From a virus, in the IMG/VR virus record IMGVR_UViG_3300037848_000009, positions 1 to 60,396 of that record: 60,396 nucleotides of DNA. One strand, given 5' to 3'. This document shows, piece after piece, positions 41,861 through 49,381 of this stretch. The position numbers and the translations under genes were made by a program. How positions within the stretch are numbered: the first letter of the stretch is position 1; the number at the start of each line of letters is the position of its first letter. The notes below the pieces were generated by a model. The model saw nothing but the letters and a program-made list of their open reading frames with translations. It had not been told where the DNA came from and searched no databases.

Positions 41861-42370
41861 CTATTCGCCGTCCGGTAATTCGCGGCGGCGCATATCCAGA
41901 CGAAACTGCATATCCATTGCCTTGGTCAGTGTGTCCATATGTTGCCGTCGCTCTTCGGTAGTAAGTTGGCTCATATCAACGTGCTGAATGCGCGCCAGTC
42001 CTTTGCCGACTTCATTCTTGATACGTCGGTTCATGTCGCGTAATGCGCGTGCTGCCTGCTCTGAAGGCCGAATGACGAAGTAACTACCGCGTTGATCGGA
42101 TATTAAATCCATTTGCTCTTGCTGCAGCAATGCCTCTTTGAATGCCGTCATATTTTGCAAGAGTGCCAGGTCGTAATCCTGGAGTTCCTTGTGTGTGTAG
42201 CGGCGGCTTTCATCAGGCGGAGTCAATCCAAACGCCTCCGCAAACCATTCACGAGGGATCAAATCGCCATAGGTGAACCCGGCACGCACGAAGGTGCGCA
42301 ACGCCTCTTTCCATGGCGGGTATAATTCCAAATCTTCTATCATATCTTCATGCTCGTGGTTGTCACTCAT
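41861..42370 (-). CDS. Conserved phage early protein
   Basis: 169 residues from the ATG at 42370 (ATGA overlap with the upstream gene). N-terminus acidic (MSDNHEHEDMIEDLE), then WKEALRTFVRAGFTYGDLIP, REWFAEAFGLTPPDESRRYT and a helical C-terminus. The sequence looks like a DNA-regulator-type fold but no family can be named. Paired with the RAMP-like gene as a two-gene unit. Confidence 0.6.
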   Translation of the reverse strand: MSDNHEHEDMIEDLELYPPWKEALRTFVRAGFTYGDLIPREWFAEAFGLTPPDESRRYTHKELQDYDLALLQNMTAFKEALLQQEQMDLISDQRGSYFVIRPSEQAARALRDMNRRIKNEVGKGLARIQHVDMSQLTTEERRQHMDTLTKAMDMQFRLDMRRRELPDGE

Positions 42371-42975
42371 GCGATACTCCATTCTGCTACACGAAACTTG
42401 CCGAATGTACCGCCGGATTTGCCGGGTCGATAATCCCCGATGCCAACCAGTTGCCCCGCAATCTCAGCGCATTGCCTCAGGTCGTTCGCATTGATCTGTT
42501 CGGGGAAGTATTCCAGTGTAAAGGTCAGCGACCAGGGCGGCGCAAACACCGGACGAGTGCGAAGGACGCGCCCGCCGGTTGCGGTTGGCTTGACCATCCG
42601 CACATCAACAAACGGTTCTTGTTCAAACAGCTTTGCAGGCTCACGAGGGCCATTATAGACCAGCGAAACAGCTTCTTCGGAGACAGTTACCGCAGTCTCA
42701 ATCGCCTTGCCTTTCTTGATCTTGCGCCCACCTTCCACAATCGATTTGCGGACGTTGCGACCCGGCATATAAACGCCCGTGTCCTTGCTGTAATAAATAC
42801 CGCCCAGGAATTCAATCTTGCTCATTTCCTGGATATCGGCATCGGTTTTGGTGCGCTTGCTGCTGATCTCTTTCAGCATACGCGCATACTCGTTCATCGG
42901 GTTTGCCAATCGATCATTGTGCATCATCAGTGGCGTTGCACCGCTGATCGTGACGTGAATGTACTTGAGTTCCAT
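42367..42975 (-). CDS. Conserved phage protein with RAMP-like C-terminal glycine motif
   Basis: 202 residues from the ATG at 42975 (AGAAAGGA upstream). The pattern ISGATPLMMHNDRLANPMNE, GVYMPGRNVRKSIVEGGRKI, RTRPVFAPPWSL and GIGDYRPGKSGGTFGKF belongs to a widespread phage protein without a settled name. The C-terminal Gly-rich segment recalls Cas7/RAMP proteins, which is suggestive beside a cas operon but not proof. First gene of the leftward transcript from 43226. Confidence 0.65.
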   Translation of the reverse strand: MELKYIHVTISGATPLMMHNDRLANPMNEYARMLKEISSKRTKTDADIQEMSKIEFLGGIYYSKDTGVYMPGRNVRKSIVEGGRKIKKGKAIETAVTVSEEAVSLVYNGPREPAKLFEQEPFVDVRMVKPTATGGRVLRTRPVFAPPWSLTFTLEYFPEQINANDLRQCAEIAGQLVGIGDYRPGKSGGTFGKFRVAEWSIA

Positions 42976-42995
42976 GAGTGTTCCTTTCTGTAAAA

Positions 42996-43214
42996 ACCTC
43001 GCCTTGCCGCGCCACGCCCCGCCATGCCCTGCTGTACCTCGCCTTGCCCTGCCTAGCCCAACCACACCACGCCGTGCATCGCCATGCCGAGCCTTGCCCT
43101 GGAATGGTCGCCACTATGGGCGTCGTGTGGGCAGTTTGCGAACATGCCCAGGTTCCCAAGCCCTGCCGCGCCCTGCCGCACCTAGTCCTGCCCTGCCGCG
43201 CCCCGCCTTGCCTT
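42996..43214. repeat. Pentanucleotide arrays, 21 and 11 units
   Basis: Two arrays of GCCNN with exact period 5: 42996-43100 (21 units) and 43160-43214 (11 units), separated by a 59-bp spacer. In the leftward mRNA they read NNGGC and fill the leader from 5 nt after the expected start to the Shine-Dalgarno site. A short post-array sequence (near GGAATGGTCGCC at 43101) resembles GAAATGGCGAC after the other array (41851). Confidence 0.9.
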
Positions 43215-43225
43215 GAAGTGTCGTT

Positions 43226-43254
43226 ATTATAGCACACCTTCACACGCAATACAA
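43226..43254 (-). promoter_or_regulatory. Leftward sigma70-type promoter
   Basis: On the minus strand: TTGTAT (43254-43249), 17-bp spacer, TATAAT (43231-43226), with an extended TGC before the -10. Start expected near 43219, at the edge of the pentamer array. It likely drives the RAMP-like, membrane-HTH and cas genes. Confidence 0.8.
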
Positions 43255-43296
43255 CAGTCGTGTAATAAAGGTAAACAAAATTACCCCACAGACCCC

Positions 43297-43334
43297 TTGA
43301 CATGTCACCTTGAATAGTGTATACTGTATTCAAG
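43297..43334 (+). promoter_or_regulatory. Rightward promoter with overlapping palindromic operator
   Basis: TTGACA (43297-43302), 17-bp spacer, TATACT (43320-43325). Arms CTTGAATA (43309-43316) and TATTCAAG (43327-43334) form a perfect 8-bp inverted repeat over the -10, so a dimeric repressor would block RNA polymerase. Together with the leftward promoter this fills the 392-nt gap 42976-43367. Confidence 0.85.
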
Positions 43335-43367
43335 TTAAGGGAACGCATTACTGAAAGGACACACACG

Positions 43368-43550
43368 ATGATTGAGACACGCGAAGAACTACAGACATGG
43401 CTGGCGGACAATCGGGGAAATCTGGACGTGTACGAATACAGTGACAAAAAAGGCGTGTACGAACTCGACAAAGGGCCAGCCCTCAGCTTTCGCGTACTTG
43501 GCACGACCTGGGAGGAAGTAGCCGACGCGATTGGGGCAAACGACGAATAG
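43368..43550 (+). CDS. Small early protein
   Basis: 60 residues from the ATG at 43368 (GAAAGGA upstream). Sequence IETREELQTWLADNRGNLDV, then YELDKGPALSFRVLGTTWEE. First gene of the rightward early transcript. No family recognised. Confidence 0.6.
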   Translation: MIETREELQTWLADNRGNLDVYEYSDKKGVYELDKGPALSFRVLGTTWEEVADAIGANDE

Positions 43551-43554
43551 AACG

Positions 43555-43947
43555 ATGGCAAACAAGCACGGGGGCCGCCGCCCAGGTAGCGGCCCCAAGC
43601 CCAAAAACACACCCTGGTTGCGAACTGTGAGCGGTAAGTTCACGCCAGAGGAGATTGAACGCATTGACAAGCAACGCCAGCCAAACGAGAGCCGCGCCGC
43701 GTGCGTGCGGCGGCTGGTGATGGAGATCGTTAGAATAATGGAGCAAACCATGAACAGGCAAATAGTCGTGAACGAAGAAGTGCTGGAGGAGTTAATCCGC
43801 CGCTGGACAGGCGCGGAGATCAATCTTGCGCATGAGTTTTCAGGCGACATCGAGGCTTCTCACAGGGAGCTTGACGAAGAAGAGAAGGGTTTGCGGGAAC
43901 GGCTGATTGTGGGCGTCCTGACAAGCGGATCAATGGCAAAGGAGTAA
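43555..43947 (+). CDS. Ribbon-helix-helix-like DNA-binding protein
   Basis: 130 residues from the ATG at 43555. Basic N-terminus (NKHGGRRPGSGPKPKN), then a strand-helix-helix stretch (LRTVSGKFTPEEIERIDKQR, SRAACVRRLVMEIVRIM) as in RHH/CopG-like regulators, then an acidic helical C-terminus. It could bind the nearby palindromic operator, which is inference. Confidence 0.6.
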   Translation: MANKHGGRRPGSGPKPKNTPWLRTVSGKFTPEEIERIDKQRQPNESRAACVRRLVMEIVRIMEQTMNRQIVVNEEVLEELIRRWTGAEINLAHEFSGDIEASHRELDEEEKGLRERLIVGVLTSGSMAKE

Positions 43948-43952
43948 TAGGC

Positions 43953-44180
43953 ATGAAATTCGATATCGACCAGATCAAGCAGTTGCAGCAGGCAATGGAT
44001 GGGATGGGGTTACGGGATGCGTTTTTATGGTTGCGTGAAAACGCACCGGACATCTATGAAACGCCCATCGGAGAGGCGATTGTCACTGGGTTATACGATC
44101 CCGTGGCATGGGCACGGGAATACAACGCCATCGCTGGAGACAAGGCAATGGAATACGCAAGTGGAAAGGTAGAACTGTGA
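43953..44180 (+). CDS. Hypothetical protein
   Basis: 75 residues (FDIDQIKQLQQAMDGMGLRD, APDIYETPIGEAIVTGLYDP). Overlaps the next gene by GTGA. Function unknown. Confidence 0.6.
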   Translation: MKFDIDQIKQLQQAMDGMGLRDAFLWLRENAPDIYETPIGEAIVTGLYDPVAWAREYNAIAGDKAMEYASGKVEL

Positions 44181-45043
44181 AGACGATCATCACACACACA
44201 TCACCGGATTGGGACGCCATTGGGGCTGCGTGGCTCGTGCAGCGGTTCTTATTGCCAGATGCGCAAATCATCTGCGCAGATCGTGAGACTATTGAGAAGT
44301 GCATGAGCGATAGAGAATGCGCGGTCGTGGATTGTGGGGGACAATACGCCCCGCCCTTGCACCACTTCGACCACCACCACCTGCCGGGCGACGCAGCGAA
44401 CCAGACCTGCGCCACTCAACAAGTGTTTGAATGGGCGGCGCGAACCCAACCAATTGCGTATCTTACCCCCATCGTTGATCTGATATGGGCAGGCGACACA
44501 GGGCGCGCCCTGTACGGTGCGGACACAAGCCGCGAGGTCGGTTTACACGCGCTGTTGGCTGGTCGCAAGGTCCTAGGTTGGACAGACGACGCGCTGATGG
44601 AATGGGGATGCCAGGAGCTTGATCTGCTGGCAGCACGGCTGAAGCGCCAGTCAGAAGCCGCTGCCGAGCTTGCGGAGAAATGTGTATGGCAATCGGATGA
44701 TGGAAAGATTGTAGGTATCGAGCACGGGGAGCCGCGCCACAGCCAGGCCGCGTTCGCCACCGGGGCAACGCTTGTCGTGTTTCGTAGCGACATCCCCACT
44801 ACTGATGGGGTGACGCACGCCATTGGTATTCAGCGCAATCAAACGGCTGAATTTCCGCATGTCGGGGAACTGTTGGGCGCGTCCGAGATTGATTTCGAAA
44901 CAGAGGCCGATGGGTGGGTGCGGCTTGAGGCGGGGTTTTTCGCTGGGCGCGGCACCCCCAAAGGTCCGCGCTTTGACCCGGTGCCTGATGGCCTGACTGC
45001 TGAGAGCGTAGCCCGCGCCGTTGACGCGGCTTGGAGGCGATAG
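44177..45043 (+). CDS. DHH-family phosphoesterase-like protein
   Basis: 288 residues from the GTG at 44177. THTSPDWDAIGAAWLVQRFL is the first metal motif of the DHH superfamily (DxDA type), and HHFDHHHLPGDA is the DHH signature. Further Asp in LTPIVDLIWAGDTG. Members cleave nanoRNA, cyclic dinucleotides or polyphosphates. Here it might degrade short RNAs or signalling nucleotides during infection; substrate not inferable. It is followed by a terminator. Confidence 0.75.
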   Translation: MKTIITHTSPDWDAIGAAWLVQRFLLPDAQIICADRETIEKCMSDRECAVVDCGGQYAPPLHHFDHHHLPGDAANQTCATQQVFEWAARTQPIAYLTPIVDLIWAGDTGRALYGADTSREVGLHALLAGRKVLGWTDDALMEWGCQELDLLAARLKRQSEAAAELAEKCVWQSDDGKIVGIEHGEPRHSQAAFATGATLVVFRSDIPTTDGVTHAIGIQRNQTAEFPHVGELLGASEIDFETEADGWVRLEAGFFAGRGTPKGPRFDPVPDGLTAESVARAVDAAWRR

Positions 45044-45067
45044 TTTAAGTAGATATGAGGTAAGATA

Positions 45068-45102
45068 AAGCCCCTGGTGAAATGCCAGGGGCCTTGTTTT
45101 AT
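45068..45102. terminator. Bidirectional intrinsic terminator
   Basis: Stem GCCCCTGG (45070-45077) / CCAGGGGC (45085-45092) with T-rich sequence on both sides, between two convergent genes. Confidence 0.8.
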
Positions 45103-45105
45103 TCA

Positions 45106-45732
45106 TCAGGCAGCGCGCCGCCCGCGCCGGTCGTGCTGGCTCGCGTCAAAATTGTCGAGCGCCTCCTGCGGAATGTAGCGCCGCCGTCCAAGCTGGATAT
45201 GCGACAATATCCCCCGATAGCACCACGAGCCTATGGTGTGCCGTGTGACACACATCCGCGCGGCGGCCTCGTCCATCGTGTGCAGGCGATGCACGGCGCG
45301 GGCATCTTCGACCACTTCGCGCCAGTCCGGGTCAGTTACGCGGGCCGGGTCAACAAGCACGCTGTAGATCGGGTCGCTCAAAAAATCTTCTAGCGTTTCA
45401 TCGGTCACAATATAGTGACCGTTTGGTTGTGGGCTGCAGCGCGTTTTACCTGCTCGCGTTCGCTGTGCTTTCAGCCACCCGCGCCGATACCAGAGATAAA
45501 TAGTGCTCTGGCACACGCCGAGCAATGGTGCCAGCCCGTGCAGGGTATGCGATTGGATAGCGCCGCTGGTGCGCAGCGACCGGACGCTATAACCACGGTA
45601 GTTCAACATCGCATACAGAGCATTATCCGATGTGTGATAGTAGTGGGCAATGTTCCGCACGCTCTCACCGTGGCTGATCCTCGTTAAAACGTCCTGCAAC
45701 TCGTTTTCTTTCCAGGTACGCGGTGGCCTCAT
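45106..45732 (-). CDS. Regulator with several helix-turn-helix segments
   Basis: 208 residues. Three HTH-like parts: VLTRISHGESVRNIAHYYHT (~15-34), LAPLLGVCQSTIYLWYRRGW (~68-87), and MDEAAARMCVTRHTIGSWCY followed by the wing IQLGRRRYIPQEALDNF (~150-200). The latter two resemble MerR/excisionase-type domains. Likely a phage transcription regulator or DNA-bridging protein. Faces the rightward early operon across a terminator. Confidence 0.7.
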   Translation of the reverse strand: MRPPRTWKENELQDVLTRISHGESVRNIAHYYHTSDNALYAMLNYRGYSVRSLRTSGAIQSHTLHGLAPLLGVCQSTIYLWYRRGWLKAQRTRAGKTRCSPQPNGHYIVTDETLEDFLSDPIYSVLVDPARVTDPDWREVVEDARAVHRLHTMDEAAARMCVTRHTIGSWCYRGILSHIQLGRRRYIPQEALDNFDASQHDRRGRRAA

Positions 45733-45754
45733 TGGTGTGTCTCCGTGGTCATTA

Positions 45755-46357
45755 TTACATCCTCGATTCAGTTACATCCTTTTGCCCCTGGTACTTGCCT
45801 TTCTTGTCCGCATATGACACCTCACACATCACAGCAGCCCGCCAGAACTGCACCTGTGCAATACCCTCACCAATGTGGATAACTGACGCCAGTGGCGCGG
45901 TATTGCTAATTTCGATGGTAACGTGACCTTCCCATTCGGGTTCGAGCGGAGTCACGTTAACAATGGTGCCATTGCGGGCATACGTGCTCTTCCCCAACAC
46001 TGTGCATGTTACATCACGCGGGATGCGGAAACGCTCTACAGAGCGCCCCAGCACAAACGAATATGGTGGCATAACTAAGAAAATCGGCTTCTCATTTGCC
46101 TGGTAGACATACGGGTCTGTAATATATGGGAGGTCCTGATCATATACCTGCACGTCAACCCATTGTGCCAATTCGGGCCGTTTTGGGTCGAGTGCCATTC
46201 CTCGCTGGGGATAACGAAATATAGAGTCAATCCGCATATCATAGCCATAGGACGTAAGTCCATATGATACAGCCGGAGTTCCTACAGATTCGCTACACGG
46301 CGTTATCATGCCGCCACGGGCGAGTGCTCGAATTTGATGATCTGCTAGTGGTGTCAT
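45755..46357 (-). CDS. dcd: dCTP deaminase
   Basis: 200 residues. Dcd signature segments: TSYGYDMRIDS (~32-42), RDVTCTVLGKSTYARNG (~113-129) and PEWEGHVTIEISNTAPL (~137-153), with the catalytic Glu in the last. It deaminates dCTP to dUTP (or to dUMP if bifunctional) to feed dTTP synthesis. Placed among replication and modification genes, as expected for a phage nucleotide enzyme. Confidence 0.92.
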   Translation of the reverse strand: MTPLADHQIRALARGGMITPCSESVGTPAVSYGLTSYGYDMRIDSIFRYPQRGMALDPKRPELAQWVDVQVYDQDLPYITDPYVYQANEKPIFLVMPPYSFVLGRSVERFRIPRDVTCTVLGKSTYARNGTIVNVTPLEPEWEGHVTIEISNTAPLASVIHIGEGIAQVQFWRAAVMCEVSYADKKGKYQGQKDVTESRM

Positions 46358-46400
46358 ATTCCCCTCTCTTTTCTGATGGCGTTATTCCCCAGGATCACGG

Positions 46401-46694
46401 TTACCCCTCCACATTCTTCAAAAATGCCCGTATATCCGCCAGGGTGTCCATATCAAGTGCAAAGCCGCCCTCCCAGCCAGTGACCACGCGCCCCAACAAA
46501 TCCAGCGCATACTCGAGGTTGTCGTTGCTGCTATAATGCCCCTGCAGCGCTCTTTGCACATCCCCGCGCAGGTGTGGGTGGGCATTGGTCCACCCGTCAA
46601 TGTCTTGCACGCTGGCAAGTTCTGCCAGCAGGTCTTGCAGCGCGGCCCGCTCCGCTCGTGGCTCAATCGTGTTCAGTTCTTCCTCAGTCAACAT
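46401..46694 (-). CDS. Hypothetical protein
   Basis: 97 residues beginning LTEEELNTIEPRAERAALQD. The opening is shared with the next gene upstream (SEEELNAIEARVNAATSGPW), so a partial duplication is likely. Overlaps that gene by 11 nt. Function unknown. Confidence 0.55.
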   Translation of the reverse strand: MLTEEELNTIEPRAERAALQDLLAELASVQDIDGWTNAHPHLRGDVQRALQGHYSSNDNLEYALDLLGRVVTGWEGGFALDMDTLADIRAFLKNVEG

Positions 46695-47049
46695 CTCGAA
46701 ACATCTCCAATTCTTCCATCAGATCACTCGGTAGGCGGTACATATCAGTCAGTTTCATCTCATTGGCGACACGATACACCAGCGACTGCAGACGGGTATT
46801 CTCTTGCTGCAATTCGCGGATATGCGCCAGCAACGCGGGCACGTCTCGACGAGCGTGCGCGATGAATGCTGCGTTGTTCTGGCTGTTCTTGCCACCCTGG
46901 ATAGGATAGGCCAGCAATTCTTGTGTGACAGGGTTCCCGATAGGGTACAGCAACATTGTTTTGGGGTGATACTCTGCCATTGCCCACGGCCCTGACGTTG
47001 CTGCGTTCACTCGTGCCTCTATCGCGTTCAGTTCTTCTTCACTCATCAA
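46684..47049 (-). CDS. Ead/Ea22-like phage protein
   Basis: 121 residues. NNAAFIAHARRDVPALLAHI with an N-terminal SEEELNAIEARVNAATSGPW is a pattern seen in many phage early proteins of unknown function (Ead/Ea22-like). A coiled-coil C-terminus follows. Confidence 0.6.
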   Translation of the reverse strand: MMSEEELNAIEARVNAATSGPWAMAEYHPKTMLLYPIGNPVTQELLAYPIQGGKNSQNNAAFIAHARRDVPALLAHIRELQQENTRLQSLVYRVANEMKLTDMYRLPSDLMEELEMFRDVD

Positions 47050-47341
47050 TCGCTCCTATTACTCGTAATGCATCATCTTCTGATAGCACGACGTGATACC
47101 CCACGCCGTGACGAGCAAGCGCGGCCTGTTGCTCTTGCTCATTCGGTGTCAATTGGCGTTCGGATGGCGGTTTGCTACCGTCCTTGACCTCTATAATATA
47201 TATTTTCCCACGATAGGCCACGAGCAGATCAAATCCCAATGTGGGGGCCGCTGCTGCGTCTATAACATGCGCACCAACCTGGCGCAAAAGGCGCGCAATC
47301 ACGGCGTGGTTGGCATCCTTACGGTTAGCGCGGCGTGCCAT
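47039..47341 (-). CDS. PD-(D/E)XK nuclease-like protein (VRR-NUC type)
   Basis: 100 residues. Catalytic pattern: GFDLLVAYRGKIYIIEVKDG supplies Asp and the E-x-K triad, with LTPNEQEQQAALARHGVGYH after it. VRR-NUC-like enzymes are often encoded by phages beside replication genes and may act on branched DNA. Overlaps both neighbours. Confidence 0.75.
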   Translation of the reverse strand: MARRANRKDANHAVIARLLRQVGAHVIDAAAAPTLGFDLLVAYRGKIYIIEVKDGSKPPSERQLTPNEQEQQAALARHGVGYHVVLSEDDALRVIGAIDE

Positions 47342-47528
47342 GGCGAAGCTCCTTTACTATGCGCTCATTTTGCTCCTGCTCCTGCTCCTGCTTCCATTTT
47401 TGATACTCCTGAAAATCGCGTGGACCTGGTTCGAACGGTCCCAACAGATATTTGCCCAGCGCCAGGAAAAACACCATTTGGGTGACGGGCGACAGGTCGG
47501 CTTCGGGTTTCATGTTGAATTTACTCAT
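47325..47528 (-). CDS. Hypothetical protein
   Basis: 67 residues with one hydrophobic segment (VTQMVFFLALGKYLLGPFEP) and a Gln/Glu-rich tail (KWKQEQEQEQNERIVKEL). Its start overlaps the methyltransferase remnant stop. Function unknown. Confidence 0.5.
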   Translation of the reverse strand: MSKFNMKPEADLSPVTQMVFFLALGKYLLGPFEPGPRDFQEYQKWKQEQEQEQNERIVKELRHGTPR

Positions 47529-47745
47529 TGGGCCTCCATTACCCGCCGCATCAACAGCGGCGGAACTGCATTACCACATCCTGCACAGGCGCTATGAGCA
47601 TCTGTGTATCAGGCAGGTTGCGTGTGTGCCATTCCGCTATGGCGGCGTCATATTCGACCGCCCATAGCGGCGTATAGCCTGCCTGAAGCGCGCCAATGTC
47701 CGCACCGCCGCCGCCGCTAAAAAGTGAGGCAAAAGTAGGCATCAC
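47525..47745 (-). pseudogene. C5-cytosine methyltransferase collapsed by internal deletion
   Basis: The intact frame codes 64 residues, starting PTFASLFSGGGGADIGALQA, which is motif I of Dcm-type enzymes, and ends near PVQDV. Shifting frame at this point reads CGNAVPPLLMRRVMEAQ to a stop at 47525, which is the C-terminal motif X (GNAVPP). The catalytic PCQ motif and target-recognition domain are missing. So the N- and C-terminal ends were joined by a deletion with a frame change. Confidence 0.8.
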
Positions 47746-48785
47746 GCGGACTCTTCTCCAAACATCGGCAACATCTGTTGTGCGAGCCTGCCCACAATCG
47801 TCTCGCAGTATCCTGCGTCCATTTCGACACCGATAGACCGCCGCCCCAGGTCACGAGCAGCAACCAGGGTTGTGCCGGAGCCTGCGAAACAATCCAGGAT
47901 TACCGCGCCGGGGCGCGTGCTTGTCTCGATAATATCCATCATCATTGCAAGTGGCTTTTGTGTCGGGTGCTTGCCTGGATACGGTGCAACTGTGTGATAA
48001 TGCCACATGTCCTCACGATGGCGGGGCATCGCCTGAAACGGGCGGCGGAGGTCCTCGTACTCGCGGCGGAGGTCCTCGTACTCGCGGCGGAGGTAGTCGC
48101 CTGGTCTGTTTTGGTTCAGTAACTCGCGCAACCGTTGGTATGTTTCGGCTGTTGGTAAACTGCTACCCTCTTCCCACCGATAACACAACGCGGTGCCTTG
48201 TGTTGGGTCTTTGCTTGATACAAAACCTAATGCCACTTCAACTTCGCGGCGGGTCAATCCGGCGCGCTCGCGTTCTTGTTTAATATACGCACCAACAACA
48301 TTGCCATACACTTGTTTGTGTAGTTCGCGGCATTGACTACCATAACCTGCCCATTCATCGGCCACACTATCGCTCCCGTACTGCTCAGCAAAAATACACG
48401 CCTCCCAGGGTGACAGGTACGACCGCAGTGCATCGGTTTGCGCTTTCTGGTGCCACCCATCGCGCTTGTACCATCTGATGTTATTTAGTACGGCAAAATA
48501 CTCAGCAATCAGCAACTCAATGTGTGTGGACATATCCGGCGATGCAAAACAGTATACGCAACCGTTTGGCACCAACACCCGCCGCCACTCTGCGACAATT
48601 GTGCGCAACCAGTCCAGATAATGCGCCCGCTTTGCCCACTGCCTATCCCAGTCGTCATCTTTAACTTTATAGTACGGCGGGTCGGTCACTACCGCATGCA
48701 CACTTGCATCGGGCAACGTGCGCAATACGTCCAGTGCATCGCCGTGGTAGAGCGTGATGTGATTGTCAGTGTGGTATGGTTTCAT
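47742..48785 (-). CDS. DNA amino-methyltransferase with internal HTH
   Basis: 347 residues. TDPPYY (34-39) is the catalytic motif; LDCFAGSGTTLVAARDLGRR (~305) binds SAM, giving the beta order. Between them, residues ~165-225 look like an XRE-type HTH (IKQERERAGLTRREVEVALG, YRWEEGSSLPTAETY), and LRREYED is repeated (21-bp DNA repeat at ~48042-48095). Likely N6-adenine or N4-cytosine methylation of phage DNA. ATGA overlap with the remnant. Confidence 0.9.
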   Translation of the reverse strand: MKPYHTDNHITLYHGDALDVLRTLPDASVHAVVTDPPYYKVKDDDWDRQWAKRAHYLDWLRTIVAEWRRVLVPNGCVYCFASPDMSTHIELLIAEYFAVLNNIRWYKRDGWHQKAQTDALRSYLSPWEACIFAEQYGSDSVADEWAGYGSQCRELHKQVYGNVVGAYIKQERERAGLTRREVEVALGFVSSKDPTQGTALCYRWEEGSSLPTAETYQRLRELLNQNRPGDYLRREYEDLRREYEDLRRPFQAMPRHREDMWHYHTVAPYPGKHPTQKPLAMMMDIIETSTRPGAVILDCFAGSGTTLVAARDLGRRSIGVEMDAGYCETIVGRLAQQMLPMFGEESA

Positions 48786-49381
48786 AGTGTGTCCTCCACT
48801 TGGGCCACAGCGTCAAACAGGGGCATCTGCCCATCGGGGCGGCGATGAATGGTCACGAACGTCAACGGCGATCCGATACTCAACCCGAACGTGTACCAGC
48901 AAGTTGGAAACTGCGCACCGTTGCCACTCCAGCCCGCGTTGGGCATCTTGAAGTTGATACGCTTGTCGGGCATCAGGATTTCGATACCGTACTGCCTGAA
49001 CAGGCGTTGCGCGGTGCTGGCGGCGATCATCTCGACGGGCATCAACAGCGCAAAGGGCTTGCCAAGCGCGTAACAGCGTGCCAACCAGTCGTATTTGATG
49101 CTGTAGGGTGGGTTGGTGACGATCACTGTCCAGTCTATCGGCGGCTCGTAGTGGAAAAAGTTCTGCCCGGTCAGGATGTCCGACTGCGCCACCGCGTAGC
49201 CGTGGTCGTAGAGCGCCGAGGACAGGTACGCCTCGCCTGCGGCTGGCTCCCAGATGACCGTCTGCTCATCTGGCGGTGGCAGGTAGGGCAGCAGGGGGTC
49301 GAGCGCATATGTCGGAGTCTGGCAGCGGTCAATCAGACTGCTCTTATCGGGCGTGCCTGTGTGGTTGCGTTTGGGTTTCAT
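48782..49381 (-). CDS. NPPY-type DNA methyltransferase-like protein
   Basis: 199 residues. WEPAAGEAYLSSALYDHGY (~44-62) is motif I, and VTNPPYSIKYDWL (90-94 NPPYS) is the catalytic motif of N6-adenine enzymes. It ends with VEDTL like the next gene, because the junction GTGGAGGACACACTATG is repeated at both gene borders. Acts on DNA, probably as an orphan modification enzyme. Confidence 0.8.
   Translation of the reverse strand: MKPKRNHTGTPDKSSLIDRCQTPTYALDPLLPYLPPPDEQTVIWEPAAGEAYLSSALYDHGYAVAQSDILTGQNFFHYEPPIDWTVIVTNPPYSIKYDWLARCYALGKPFALLMPVEMIAASTAQRLFRQYGIEILMPDKRINFKMPNAGWSGNGAQFPTCWYTFGLSIGSPLTFVTIHRRPDGQMPLFDAVAQVEDTL

Noticed and set aside
37000-43300. CRISPR array near the cas genes
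   Set aside because: No 20-40-bp direct repeats with unique spacers are visible. The only repeats are 5-bp units without spacers.
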